Of a stretch of 64,000 nt of DNA, positions 27,020 through 37,385 are shown piece by piece. The position numbers and the translations under genes were made by a program. Positions within the stretch are counted from its first letter, which is position 1; each line of letters starts with the position of its first letter. Where the stretch lies: contig NZ_JACJQO010000005.1 in the NCBI RefSeq assembly GCF_014696715.1, positions 1,116,001 through 1,180,000 of the forward strand. Direction: 5' to 3'. The stretch is from Pseudanabaena sp. FACHB-2040 (GTDB lineage Bacteria; Cyanobacteriota; Cyanobacteriia; Phormidesmidales; Phormidesmidaceae). Under the pieces are notes generated by a model that was not told where the DNA came from, did not search any database, and worked only from the letters and a program-made list of their open reading frames with translations.

Positions 27020-28273
27020 TCAATTACGGTATTTCTGGAAAACCAGCGTCACGTTGTGCCCGCCGAAGCCAAACGAGTTGGACAGGGCCACATCTACCGT
27101 TAGAGCGCGACTCTTACCCGGCACGTAGTCTAGGTCGCAGCCCTCATCGGGAGTCTCCAGGTTAATGGTGGGGGGAACCTGGTCGTGTGCGATCGCAAGT
27201 GCCGTGGCCACCGCCTCAATACCGCCCGAGCCGCCCAGCAGGTGCCCAGTCATCGACTTGGTAGAGCTGACAGAAACTTTGTAAGCAGCCTCGCCCATCG
27301 CCGTTTTAATCGCCTGGGTTTCGGTCGGGTCGTTAGCCGGGGTGCTGGTGCCGTGGGCATTGATGTAGCTCACCTGCTCTGGGGTAATGCCCGCATCCTT
27401 GAGCGCAAGCTGAATGCACCGAGTTGCCCCAGCACCACCCGGCACCGGAGCCGTCATGTGATAGGCATCGCAGGTCATACCGTAGCCAACCATCTCCGCG
27501 TAGATGCGGGCTCCTCGGCTCTTAGCATGCTCTAATTCTTCCAAAATCAAGATGCCGCAGCCTTCGCCAATCACAAAACCATCGCGGTCTTTGTCAAAGG
27601 GGCGACTGGCGTGGGTGGGGTCGTCATTGCGAGTTGAAAGCGCGCGAGCCGAGCCAAACCCAGCGACGGACAGAGGCGTAATGGCCGCCTCGGTACCGCC
27701 GCAGATCATGGCCTGAGCATAGCCACCCTGAACTAGGCGAAATGCATCACCAATCGCGTTAGACCCAGCAGCACAGGCAGTCACCGCACAGGAGTTAGGC
27801 CCTTTAGCCCCGGTGTGAATTGCCGTTAGGCCAGCGGCCATATTGGCAATCATCATTGGCACCATGAACGGGCTACAGCGGCTAGGGCCTTTGGTGAGGT
27901 ACACCTCTTGCTGCTCTTCCATCACCCGCAGCCCCCCCACGCCTGTGCCAATGGCAATCCCGATCTGCTCCGCATTGAGATCGGTAATCTCCAGCTGAGC
28001 ATCTTGCAGCGCCTGCTGGCTGGCAACCACCGCAAACTGAGCAAAGCGATCCATCCGCTTGGCCTCCTTACGGTCGAGAAAGCTAGTCGGGTCAAACCCT
28101 TTAACTTCCCCAGCAATCCGGGCTACGTGCTTAGAAGCATCAAAGGCCGTAATTAGGCCGATGCCGTTACGACCTGAGGTCAGCCCCTCCCAGTATTCTG
28201 CCAGCGTGTTTCCAATGGGAGTAATGGCCCCCATTCCCGTTACCACAACGCGCTTTTTCTCAAGATTTGCCAT
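27020..28273 (-). CDS. fabF: beta-ketoacyl-ACP synthase II
   Basis: Fatty-acid elongation enzyme that condenses acyl groups with malonyl-ACP. 417 residues. The active-site Cys is in VTACAAGSNAIGD, and the two catalytic histidines are in NAHGTSTPAND and SMTGHLLGGSGG, the KAS I/II Cys-His-His set. The C-terminal NSFGFGGHN loop is present. The ATG start MANLEKKRVVVTGMG is clear. acpP lies 81 bp upstream on the same strand, so the two probably form an operon supplying carrier and condensing enzyme. Confidence 0.97.
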   Translation of the reverse strand: MANLEKKRVVVTGMGAITPIGNTLAEYWEGLTSGRNGIGLITAFDASKHVARIAGEVKGFDPTSFLDRKEAKRMDRFAQFAVVASQQALQDAQLEITDLNAEQIGIAIGTGVGGLRVMEEQQEVYLTKGPSRCSPFMVPMMIANMAAGLTAIHTGAKGPNSCAVTACAAGSNAIGDAFRLVQGGYAQAMICGGTEAAITPLSVAGFGSARALSTRNDDPTHASRPFDKDRDGFVIGEGCGILILEELEHAKSRGARIYAEMVGYGMTCDAYHMTAPVPGGAGATRCIQLALKDAGITPEQVSYINAHGTSTPANDPTETQAIKTAMGEAAYKVSVSSTKSMTGHLLGGSGGIEAVATALAIAHDQVPPTINLETPDEGCDLDYVPGKSRALTVDVALSNSFGFGGHNVTLVFQKYRN

Positions 28274-28354
28274 GATCTAACTCGGTTTTAGAGGCAAAAC
28301 GCCCACTATCGAAAACCGCCAAAGGCGGCTTTACAGGTCAACAGATAACTTCGC

Positions 28355-28597
28355 TTAGGCAGCAGTTTTTTCTTTGATGAAATCAACGGCGGCCTGTACC
28401 GTGCCAATCCCTTCTGCAGCTTCGTCAGGAATTTCGATGTCAAATTCCTCTTCGAGCGCCATCACGAGCTCAACGGTGTCAAGGGAGTCTGCCCCCAAAT
28501 CGTTGGCAAAGCTGGCTTCGGGCTTGACTTCTGCCTCGTCTACCCCGAGTTGCTCGGCCACAATTTTCTTGACTTTCTCAAAAACCTCTTCGCTCAT
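28355..28597 (-). CDS. acpP: acyl carrier protein
   Basis: Acidic 80-residue carrier of fatty-acid synthesis. The serine that receives 4'-phosphopantetheine is in [12 protein letters not shown]. The length and the start [15 protein letters not shown] are standard, with helices I-IV recognisable. It lies upstream of fabF and divergent from psaC. An ACTCCTTAAG stretch directly upstream on the plus strand gives AAGGAG on the minus strand, a good ribosome-binding site. Confidence 0.98.
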   Translation of the reverse strand: MSEEVFEKVKKIVAEQLGVDEAEVKPEASFANDLGADSLDTVELVMALEEEFDIEIPDEAAEGIGTVQAAVDFIKEKTAA

Positions 28598-29250
<653 letters not shown>

Positions 29251-29281
29251 ATCCCACTTTAAGAAACTTCGTTTTTCTTAG

Positions 29282-29314
29282 CTCTTCCAGATTTCTTTCT
29301 GGGAGAGTTTTTTT
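29282..29314 (+). terminator. intrinsic terminator of psaC
   Basis: The stem CTCTTCCAG / CTGGGAGAG (9 bp with one G-T pair) around an 8-nt loop is followed at once by seven T residues. Confidence 0.9.
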
Positions 29315-29407
29315 GGTTTGATACAGGAGAAAGGGTTGGTGCGGGGTGGATTACACGAGGGTTGCGGGCTGCCTTTGGAGTCCGTCCCTGAGGCCCTTTA
29401 GCTTAGC

Positions 29408-29523
29408 CAGTAGGGTGTGTATGTGTCGCCTGGCGGAACACAGCCATTCGCAGCGAATTCGCCAACGGAACCCGCTTCTCGCTAGATTGGGTGCGTCACG
29501 CATTGCGATAACACACCCTGCTG
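29408..29523. repeat. MITE-like element, family C (AGGGTGTGT ends)
   Basis: The ends CAGTAGGGTGTGT and ACACACCCTGCTG are inverted repeats matching at 12 of 13 positions, 116 bp apart overall. The interior has GGGTGCGTCACGCATTGCGATAAC-like sequence and no open frame. A short solo relative with GGTGCG/CGCACC ends lies at 40927-40954. Confidence 0.7.
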
Positions 29524-29557
29524 GGGCTATCTGGGGCTACCTGTTTAGCGACGAAGC

Positions 29558-30460
29558 CTAGCGCAGGGCAAACTTGCGTACCGCTAGTAGGCTGCCCATC
29601 AACCCCACTAGCATCCCCATGCCCAGCAAAGAGAGCGGCAGCATGATCAGCTGCTGAGCGCTGAGCTGCAGACCATTGGCGAGAAACTGAATGAAATCAG
29701 GCTGCTGACTGGCCACTTCCTGGATAAATTGCTGAATGCCGAACAGCAGCCCCCAGGCAATACCAGCTCCGGCTAGGCCAAAGGTAGCTCCCTGCAGAAT
29801 AAACGGCAGGTAGATCCAAACGTGAGTGGCTCCGACGAGCTGCATGACTTCGATTTCGCGGCGGCGGGCCATCACAATCAGGCGGATGGTGGTGGTGATG
29901 ACAGCGGTTGCAGTCAAGCTCAAAATGCCGATGATAAACAGACTGACCCACTTCAAGCCATCGTTGAGCTGGGCCAGACGAGTCACTGCTTCATCAACGT
30001 AGCGCACTTCGTCAACACCCTGCATCTCCGTGAGTTTGGTGGCCAGGTTGGGAACATCTTCGGAGGAGCGCACCTTGACCTTAATTTCGTCTACCAGCGG
30101 ATTGCCATTGAGCTGCTCAGTGGCTCCTTCAATGTCAGAAATACCCAGGTCTTCAACCAGTGCCTGCCAGGCAAACTCTTTGCTTACGGGCCTGACCGAA
30201 ATCACCTCCGGCATTGCCTGCACAACAGGCAGCAGGGTATCTGCCTGCACACCGCTCTCTAAATACGCTGACACCTCTAGCTGGCTGCCAAACTGGTTGA
30301 GCAACCGCTCAACCTGCCAGGTTGACTGCAGGCTAATGCCAAACAAAAACAGCAGAACGGTAATGGTGCTGACGGCGGCCCAGTTCATCCAGCCGCCCCG
30401 GCGTAGGCCGAGCAGCGTTTCTCGCAGCAGGTAGTCGGTCTTGGTCAGGAACTTCAACAT
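29558..30460 (-). CDS. ftsX: cell division permease-like protein FtsX
   Basis: Membrane partner of the FtsE ATPase, which together control peptidoglycan hydrolases at the septum. 300 residues. The cytoplasmic N-terminus is followed by TM1 (about 27-47), an extracytoplasmic domain (to about 165), and three further TM helices (about 175-198, 220-245, 272-293). The segment VMARRREIEVMQLVGATHVWI is the typical FtsX loop. No ftsE lies beside it; the upstream neighbour is a divergent oxidoreductase. It is convergent with psaC. Confidence 0.93.
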   Translation of the reverse strand: MLKFLTKTDYLLRETLLGLRRGGWMNWAAVSTITVLLFLFGISLQSTWQVERLLNQFGSQLEVSAYLESGVQADTLLPVVQAMPEVISVRPVSKEFAWQALVEDLGISDIEGATEQLNGNPLVDEIKVKVRSSEDVPNLATKLTEMQGVDEVRYVDEAVTRLAQLNDGLKWVSLFIIGILSLTATAVITTTIRLIVMARRREIEVMQLVGATHVWIYLPFILQGATFGLAGAGIAWGLLFGIQQFIQEVASQQPDFIQFLANGLQLSAQQLIMLPLSLLGMGMLVGLMGSLLAVRKFALR

Positions 30461-30806
30461 AGCTAGTCCTAAACACGGCGGGTGAGAGGGTGATTCAGAC
30501 TCGATGCTGCCCCGATGAAATTGCCCAATGACTCATTCAGTGAATGTCCAGAGTGAAATTGTCCAGTAGATCGCGCTAAGCATGGTTTAAGCTAGGCGGG
30601 GATTGGGCCTCTGTCAAGCCTAATTTTGCAATTGATCACGCTGTTTTTGAGAGTTTCTGTAGCCTTTTTTTGAAGTTGCTGTAGCATTGAGCATCGCAAC
30701 TCCTGCTGGCATCCTCCAGTAAGTTCATCAATTTTCCGTAGAAATCGCGCCAAGTCTGGATTTCGTTGCTACACTCACGATCGATTGCTCCCCTTTTTGC
30801 CCCTTC
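30461..30806. other. divergent promoter region of ftsX and the FAD oxidoreductase
   Basis: 346 bp that should carry both promoters. A 70-codon minus-strand frame (30636-30848) reaches into the oxidoreductase start. Its C-terminal half (MNLLEDASRSCDAQCYSNF) looks somewhat protein-like, but there is no other support. No terminator or repeat is seen. Confidence 0.5.
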
Positions 30807-32795
30807 ATGTCGAAGCGTCGCTACCGTTCCCTGCCTCTCAAGCGTCAAAGAAGACAGCGTCGCCTAACTCGCCTCTCGGTGCTCTGCACGGCTACCATGG
30901 GCGGTGCGGCGGTGCTGCTACAGGCTTTTATCACCGTGGGCAACTTCTTGAGTCAGCCTGGGGCACCGCTGTCGCAGGGCCTAAGAGAAGGGGCTGCCCA
31001 GGCCGAATCGGGTGCAGAGGCAGAACCGTTGATGACGGCCAACGGACGGCCCAGACTCGATCCTCTACCCCAAGCAGCAGAAGTTTGGGAGTGTGAAGTT
31101 GTGGTTTTGGGCGGCAGCCTGGGTGGGGTGGCAGCCGCTTCCCACGCCATGCGAACAGGAGTGACGACCTGCCTGATTGAGCTGACGCCCTGGCTAGGCG
31201 GGCAGATCAGCGCTCAAGGGGTATCGGCTCTGGATGAATCGCGGGCAATGCGATCGCGCGACAATTTCTCTCCCAGTTGGGAGGCCTTTAAGCAGCTTAT
31301 TCGCAATCAGCCGGTCAACCTGCCCAGCTGGACAAACCTGCCCTCGACTCTACCTGTATCCGAGCTCAACAACTGCTGGGTGGGGGAACTGTGTTTCTCG
31401 CCCAAAGCAGGCGCGACAGCAGCTGAAATGTGGATGCGTGCTGCATCGGCCGAGTCTCCTGAGAGCCGCTGGTCTACCTCGACTGCCTTTAAGGGGGCTT
31501 CGTTTGATGCCTCAGGCCGCCAAATCACCGCTGTCTACGCAGTTAAACGAGTTCCGCGAGATTCTAGCTATGTGCCTGAGGGGCGGCTGTCTAAGGAGCT
31601 GAGCGCCTGGTATTCCTGGTCGGCTGATGCCGTTTACAACAAAGTTCCTATCCGGCTGCAGGCTCCGCCCGGTGGCCGGATGATGGTCATTGATGCGACT
31701 GACACGGCAGAGCTTGTGGGTTGGGCCAACTTCCCCCACCGGATTGGTTCTGATGCCCAAGCCGAAACCGGGGAAGTCAATGCCGCTTCTATGGCCAATC
31801 CTGACTGCACCCAGGCTTATACCTATCCCTTCATTCTGGCAACGTTCGACGATGGCGGCGAAAGCTACAATCGGCTGCAAAAAATCGAGTCTGACTATCC
31901 TCGTGAGCGACACCGCCAGCAGTTTGACCTAGAGGGCTTTCCCTTTTTTGATCGGGGCAGCGTTTTTAACTACCGCCGCATGGTGGGCCGCTACCCGGGC
32001 GCAGGAGCCGATTTGTCTCAGCCCGGAGAAAAAACGCTGGTCAACTGGAACCGGGGCAACGACTGGCACATCATGGAGCCACCCCTGATTCTGACAGAAG
32101 AGGACATTGTGCTCTCGGGGCAGCGGCAAAACTGGCTTGGCGGTCTCTCCCTCAAATCTTTGAAAGACGCCGAAAACCACGCCCTGATTTTTGCTGAGTG
32201 GCTAATCGAGACCCAGGCACAGCCCTACTTGCCGCTGTCGCTCCTATCCGGACCAGATGCGCCTTTGGGCACGCGCTCAGGGCTTAGTATGGTGCCCTAC
32301 TTCAGAGAGGGGCGGCGGATTTTGGGTCGCCCTGCCTACGGCCAAGACAACCTCATGCTGGTAGAAGCAGATCTGCGAGAGGACATGACCGGCGGGCGCA
32401 ACTTTAGCCCTACTGCCGTAGCCCTAGCCCACTACGATATCGATATTCACGGCTGCCGCTACTGGGACAAGCGCCCCACCTACGAAGCCTCTGGGGCCAG
32501 CATCAAAGAATTTGTCGTGCGCCCCCTGCAAATCCCGCTGGAGGCCCTAGTTCCTCAAGGTGTAGACAACGTGCTGATCGGCGGCAAAGGGATTGCCGTC
32601 AGCCACATTGTTAACGGCGTCACCCGAGTTCACTACGGAGAATGGAGCGTCGGCGCTGCGGCAGGAGCCACCTCAGGCTGGCTGCTGCAGTATGGCCGAC
32701 CCACGGACTTGAATCCGTCTCAGGTAGTCGTGACCGGGCAAATGCCAGCACTGCAGCAGTTTTTGATTGATCAGGGGTTGAGGTTTACTTGGTAA
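30807..32795 (+). CDS. FAD-dependent oxidoreductase, exported or membrane-anchored
   Basis: Large flavoprotein of 662 residues. A very basic N-terminus (RRYRSLPLKRQRRQRRLTR) precedes one hydrophobic segment (about 23-48), a pattern that fits an N-terminal anchor or an exported protein. The FAD-binding fold starts at about residue 95 with VVVLGGSLGGVAAASHAM followed by the Glu of CLIE. It resembles the FAD_oxidored group that also covers xanthan-lyase-type proteins. The C-terminal block NVLIGGKGIAVSHIVNG closes the FAD domain. Substrate unknown. The ATG at 30807 is the first in frame. It precedes the phytase-like lipoprotein by about 110 bp. Confidence 0.8.
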   Translation: MSKRRYRSLPLKRQRRQRRLTRLSVLCTATMGGAAVLLQAFITVGNFLSQPGAPLSQGLREGAAQAESGAEAEPLMTANGRPRLDPLPQAAEVWECEVVVLGGSLGGVAAASHAMRTGVTTCLIELTPWLGGQISAQGVSALDESRAMRSRDNFSPSWEAFKQLIRNQPVNLPSWTNLPSTLPVSELNNCWVGELCFSPKAGATAAEMWMRAASAESPESRWSTSTAFKGASFDASGRQITAVYAVKRVPRDSSYVPEGRLSKELSAWYSWSADAVYNKVPIRLQAPPGGRMMVIDATDTAELVGWANFPHRIGSDAQAETGEVNAASMANPDCTQAYTYPFILATFDDGGESYNRLQKIESDYPRERHRQQFDLEGFPFFDRGSVFNYRRMVGRYPGAGADLSQPGEKTLVNWNRGNDWHIMEPPLILTEEDIVLSGQRQNWLGGLSLKSLKDAENHALIFAEWLIETQAQPYLPLSLLSGPDAPLGTRSGLSMVPYFREGRRILGRPAYGQDNLMLVEADLREDMTGGRNFSPTAVALAHYDIDIHGCRYWDKRPTYEASGASIKEFVVRPLQIPLEALVPQGVDNVLIGGKGIAVSHIVNGVTRVHYGEWSVGAAAGATSGWLLQYGRPTDLNPSQVVVTGQMPALQQFLIDQGLRFTW

Positions 32796-32905
32796 AGCAG
32801 AAGGCAGATGCTCTTGGCTCCCCCTTCCCCAGCTCCCCACCCCTCGAATGTGGCAGCTAACCCCTAATTGCTATAGCCTGGGCACAAGCTAATGTGAGGA
32901 GCCCT

Positions 32906-34060
32906 ATGCGTCAAATATTCAAGCTCTGGTTGGCGGTTGGCTTGGTGGGTCTGCTGCTGCTGGGAGGCTGTGCGATACCTCGGGTGAAGGCTGAGGATCG
33001 GTTGTTTCTCAGGGTGTCGGTGGACTATCTAGATGAGTATCGGCTGCCTCAGCAGGATTTTGAGGGGACGACGGTGGGGGGGCTAAGTGCGATCGCATAT
33101 TCCCCCCAGACCAATCAGCTCTATGCCCTCTCTGATGACCGGGGCCGCCTGGGGCCACCTCGCTTTTATACGCTGACGCTGGGGCTGACCTCCGATAGTG
33201 CAGGCACGCCTGCCTTTGAAAGCCTGGCTGTAGACTCTTTCACGGAGCTGACAGATCCAGAGGGGCAGTCCTATGGTGTAGGCCAGCTTGACCCTGAGGG
33301 CATGGCTCTGTCGCCTCGGCAAACGGTTTTGATCAGCAGTGAAGGAGACGCTAGCCAGGGCGTTGCTCCGCTGATTGGGGAGTTTGACCTAGCGACAGGG
33401 CAAATGCAGGCGGCTTTTCGGCTGCCGGAGCGCTACCTGCCCAATGACGAAACACCGCCTAGCCAAGGCATTCAAAACAACCTCAGCCTAGAATCTTTGA
33501 CCGTGAGCCTGGGGCAACCGAGCAACGCCCTGATCGAGCCGTTTCGCGTCTTTACCGCTACAGAATCGGCCTTGGTGCAGGACTACGACGATGATCCGGC
33601 CCGGTCTCTCAACAACCGCTTTTTGCACTATCTGATTGGGGAAAGCCAGTCTACAGTCATTGCCGAGCACCGCTACCCTCTAGATTTAGAACCCCAGGGG
33701 GCTCTGCTCAATGGCTTGACTGAGCTACTGACCCTCGATCAGGGAGGGCATTTCCTGGCCTTGGAGCGGGCCTTTGGCCTGCGGGGTTTTCAGGTCAAGC
33801 TGTTTCAGCTAGCGACTGGGGGAGCCACCGACATCTCAAGGGTTGCTAGCCTCAAAGGAGACGTGGAGGGCATCCAACCGATTCGCAAGCAGCTGGTGCT
33901 TGATCTCACGGCAGCCGGTATCGCCGCTGAAAACCTGGAGGGGATGACTCTAGGGCCTCGCCTGCCCGACGGCAGTCAGAGTCTCTTGATGGTCAGCGAC
34001 AACAATTTCGAAGAGTCTCAAGAGACTCAGTTCCTGCTGTTTCGGCTAAAGGTGGGCTGA
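32906..34060 (+). CDS. phytase-like esterase lipoprotein
   Basis: Secreted lipoprotein of 384 residues from ATG 32906, chosen because GAGGAG lies 4 nt upstream; GTG 32894 is less likely. The signal peptide ends in a lipobox LLLGGC, so the mature protein should be lipid-anchored at residue Cys22 or near it. The rest matches the esterase-like phytase family (beta-propeller): GGLSAIAYSPQTNQLYALSDDRG, LDPEGMAL and ENLEGMTLGPRLPDG are typical. These proteins are thought to act on phosphate esters, but the activity of most members is unproven. It lies downstream of the FAD oxidoreductase on the same strand and upstream of sqdB. Phosphate regulation cannot be shown from the sequence. Confidence 0.82.
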   Translation: MRQIFKLWLAVGLVGLLLLGGCAIPRVKAEDRLFLRVSVDYLDEYRLPQQDFEGTTVGGLSAIAYSPQTNQLYALSDDRGRLGPPRFYTLTLGLTSDSAGTPAFESLAVDSFTELTDPEGQSYGVGQLDPEGMALSPRQTVLISSEGDASQGVAPLIGEFDLATGQMQAAFRLPERYLPNDETPPSQGIQNNLSLESLTVSLGQPSNALIEPFRVFTATESALVQDYDDDPARSLNNRFLHYLIGESQSTVIAEHRYPLDLEPQGALLNGLTELLTLDQGGHFLALERAFGLRGFQVKLFQLATGGATDISRVASLKGDVEGIQPIRKQLVLDLTAAGIAAENLEGMTLGPRLPDGSQSLLMVSDNNFEESQETQFLLFRLKVG

Positions 34061-34188
34061 GGCTAAACCTTTTAGTCTGAGAGTTTTAGGTGTCATCAGC
34101 AGTATTCCTGCCTACCGAGATCTTGCGTTGGGTGGTTTACAGGTTCACCAAACCTGATACATTGGGCGAGTATCAGCACAGTGTTTGA

Positions 34189-35349
<1,161 letters not shown>

Positions 35350-35490
35350 AAAGAGTAGGAGGGAGGAGAGAGGAGCTAGAGGAAGGCGGAGGGCAGAAAG
35401 GAACAACAAGGCAAAAGCCTCAGATCTTCCCGCCACCCCACTCCTCCACCCTCCTCACCCCCTCTATCTCCCCCACCCCCTAACCATTCA

Positions 35491-35516
35491 CCCATCCACC
35501 CCCTACCCATCCACCC
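35491..35516. repeat. C-rich tandem repeat in the sqdX leader
   Basis: The 11-mer CCCATCCACCC occurs twice with a 15-bp period (35491-35501 and 35506-35516). It sits inside an almost purely pyrimidine stretch (about 35425-35530) that runs to the sqdX start codon. A similar stretch precedes the response regulator start near 63520-63590. Confidence 0.75.
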
Positions 35517-35530
35517 TCTATCTAGCCCCT

Positions 35531-36664
35531 ATGCGGATCGCCCTCTTTACTGAGACCTTTTTGCCCAAGGTTGATGGCATTGTCACGCGCCTGAAGCACA
35601 CGGTAGAACATCTCCAGCGATCAGGCGACCAGGTATTAGTCTTTTCTCCCGAGGGGGGGCTGCGCGAGTACAAAGGGGCAAAAATTCATGGCGTGTCGGG
35701 CATGGCGTTTCCGCTGTATCCGGAGCTGAAGCTGGCGCTGCCCCGGCCCTCAATTGGCGAGGCGCTGGAGCAGTTCAACCCCGACCTCATTCATGTCGTG
35801 AACCCAGCAGTGCTGGGACTGGCCGGGATTTACTACAGCAAGTCTCTAAACCTGCCGCTAATGGCTTCATACCACACTCACCTGCCCAAGTACCTGGAGC
35901 ACTATGGGCTAGGCATGTTGGAAGGGGTGATGTGGGAGCTGATCAAGGCTATGCACAACCAGGCCCAGCTCAATTTGGTGACTTCGACAGCAATGCGGTC
36001 GGAGCTGAGCGAGCATGGGGTGGAGCGGGTAGAGGTGTGGCAGCGTGGGGTAGATACGGAGCTGTTTCGGCCTGAGTTGGCAAGTGAAGAGATGCGATCG
36101 CACCTCTCCCAAGGCCACCCCGAAGCGCCGCTGCTGCTCTACATCGGCAGGCTCTCCGCTGAAAAGGAAATTGACCGTATTAAGCCTGTCTTAGAAGCGA
36201 TTCCTGGGGCACGTTTGGCCCTAGTGGGCGATGGGCCGTTTAGGGCTGAGCTAGAGAAGCACTTTGCCGATCTGCCGGTTCACTTTGTCGGCTACCTGGC
36301 CGGGGAACAGCTTGCCTCTGCCTATGCCTCCGCCGATGCCTTTGTTTTCCCCTCCCGCACCGAAACGCTGGGGCTAGTGCTGCTAGAAGCGATGGCGGCA
36401 GGCTGTCCGGTAGTGGCGGCAAACTCTGGCGGCATTCCCGATATCGTAACCAACGGTGTAAACGGCTATCTGTTTGACCCTACCGATGAGCAGGGAGCCA
36501 TCAAAGCCACCCAAAAGCTGCTAGAAGTGAAAGCCGAACGCGAACAGATGCGGCTCAATGCCCGTGCTGAAGCCGAAAAGTGGGGCTGGGCTGCTGCTAC
36601 TCGCCAGCTACAGCAGTTTTACAAGGCCATTTTGGATCAATCCTCGCTGCCAATGGCGGCATAA
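35531..36664 (+). CDS. sqdX: SQDG synthase (sulfoquinovosyltransferase)
   Basis: GT4-type glycosyltransferase that moves sulfoquinovose from UDP-sulfoquinovose to diacylglycerol, the last step of sulfolipid synthesis, at the membrane surface. 377 residues from ATG 35531, where the conserved MRIALFTETFLPKVDG begins; the open frame extends 75 codons upstream through low-complexity sequence that is not coding. The donor-site motif is FVFPSRTETLGLVLLEAMAAGCPVV, with the E-x7-E pattern. The leader before the ATG is C-rich without a ribosome-binding site. sqdB lies upstream. Confidence 0.95.
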   Translation: MRIALFTETFLPKVDGIVTRLKHTVEHLQRSGDQVLVFSPEGGLREYKGAKIHGVSGMAFPLYPELKLALPRPSIGEALEQFNPDLIHVVNPAVLGLAGIYYSKSLNLPLMASYHTHLPKYLEHYGLGMLEGVMWELIKAMHNQAQLNLVTSTAMRSELSEHGVERVEVWQRGVDTELFRPELASEEMRSHLSQGHPEAPLLLYIGRLSAEKEIDRIKPVLEAIPGARLALVGDGPFRAELEKHFADLPVHFVGYLAGEQLASAYASADAFVFPSRTETLGLVLLEAMAAGCPVVAANSGGIPDIVTNGVNGYLFDPTDEQGAIKATQKLLEVKAEREQMRLNARAEAEKWGWAAATRQLQQFYKAILDQSSLPMAA

Positions 36665-36695
36665 GGTTCCTTTGTTGTTAGAAGCCGTTGTTGTT

Positions 36696-36728
36696 AGAAG
36701 CCAGGCTTCTTGAAGAAGCCCGGCTTCT
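36696..36728. repeat. tandem pair of 15-bp palindromes
   Basis: AGAAGCCAGGCTTCT (36696-36710) and AGAAGCCCGGCTTCT (36714-36728) are palindromic repeats with a 3-bp spacer, between sqdX and the convergent hypothetical gene. They may serve as a bidirectional transcript end. They resemble the AGAAACCGGGTTTCT elements near 13900. Confidence 0.8.
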
Positions 36729-36736
36729 CGAAGGAG

Positions 36737-37015
36737 TTAGGGCGAACGGTAGCGTTGCAGATAGCGCAGCACGTCGTCGGTGTCGGGGCGTATTACCAGG
36801 CCATTTTCGGGCATGGCGATGACTCGGCTCCACTCGAAGCGCTCAGCATAGCCCAGGATATGCAGGCTATCGATGGCGCTGCGGGTATCGGCTTCGGAAC
36901 CGACTAGGTACAGCCGCAACCGTCTGCGCCTCGGCTGGACTGTAACGTTTACAGACGCAGGAGGCTGTGCCGACTCTCCTAAAGGAGCCGACAAGAAGTA
37001 TTGAATTTGAAGCAT
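36737..37015 (-). CDS. small conserved-looking hypothetical protein
   Basis: 92 residues with no membrane segment. A beta-rich N-terminal half (MLQIQYFLSA ... RRRRLRLYLVGSEADT) is followed by a helical half ending DDVLRYLQRYRSP. I do not recognise it. ATG 37015 has AAAGGA about 9 nt upstream. It is convergent with sqdX, and its codon use is native. The gap upstream is 700 bp. Confidence 0.65.
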   Translation of the reverse strand: MLQIQYFLSAPLGESAQPPASVNVTVQPRRRRLRLYLVGSEADTRSAIDSLHILGYAERFEWSRVIAMPENGLVIRPDTDDVLRYLQRYRSP

Positions 37016-37280
37016 TCCAGGGATTCCTTTGAAATCAATGGGTAGGAATCCCCGAAAAAATGGCAGCCCTTGACATTGCTGAAATAACAGAGCGACCTAA
37101 AATAGGCAAAGCCCTGAGACAGGCTGGATCTGTCAATGGGTTAGGCGCTGGTTGATGCTGCTAACATCTGCCAGTGCCGCAGACCAAGTTTTCGGGGGAA
37201 GACAAGCTGCTCTCACACAGCTATGAGGATGAATCGTAGCCGATTTGATCCTCAATTTCAAGTAAAAACTGATACATCAG

Positions 37281-37312
37281 AAAGCGGGCTTCTTGGCGAG
37301 GCCCGCTTTTTT
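37281..37312 (+). terminator. orphan intrinsic terminator, possible end of a small RNA
   Basis: A 9-bp stem (AAAGCGGGC / GCCCGCTTT) around an 11-nt loop is followed by a T run (six T including the stem end). No plus-strand protein gene precedes it for 600 bp. The 200 bp before it contain a second hairpin (TGAGGAT / ATCCTCA near 37223-37251). A small RNA ending here is possible but unproven. Confidence 0.6.
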
Positions 37313-37385
37313 GTGAGGTGGGGAGTGGCGGGGGTGGAGGGGGGGGGTGCGATCGCACCTTGAAAACGTTAAGTACGCTAAAAAG

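Larger units (their letters stand above)
29251..29557. other. psaC downstream region with terminator and one repeat element
   Basis: 307 bp between psaC and the convergent ftsX gene. It holds the psaC terminator and a 116-bp inverted-repeat element, both listed separately, and no convincing gene. Confidence 0.7.

Noticed and set aside
30636-30848. 70-codon minus-strand gene
   Set aside because: The C-terminal half looks protein-like, but the frame overlaps the start of the FAD oxidoreductase, has no ribosome-binding site and no recognisable domain.
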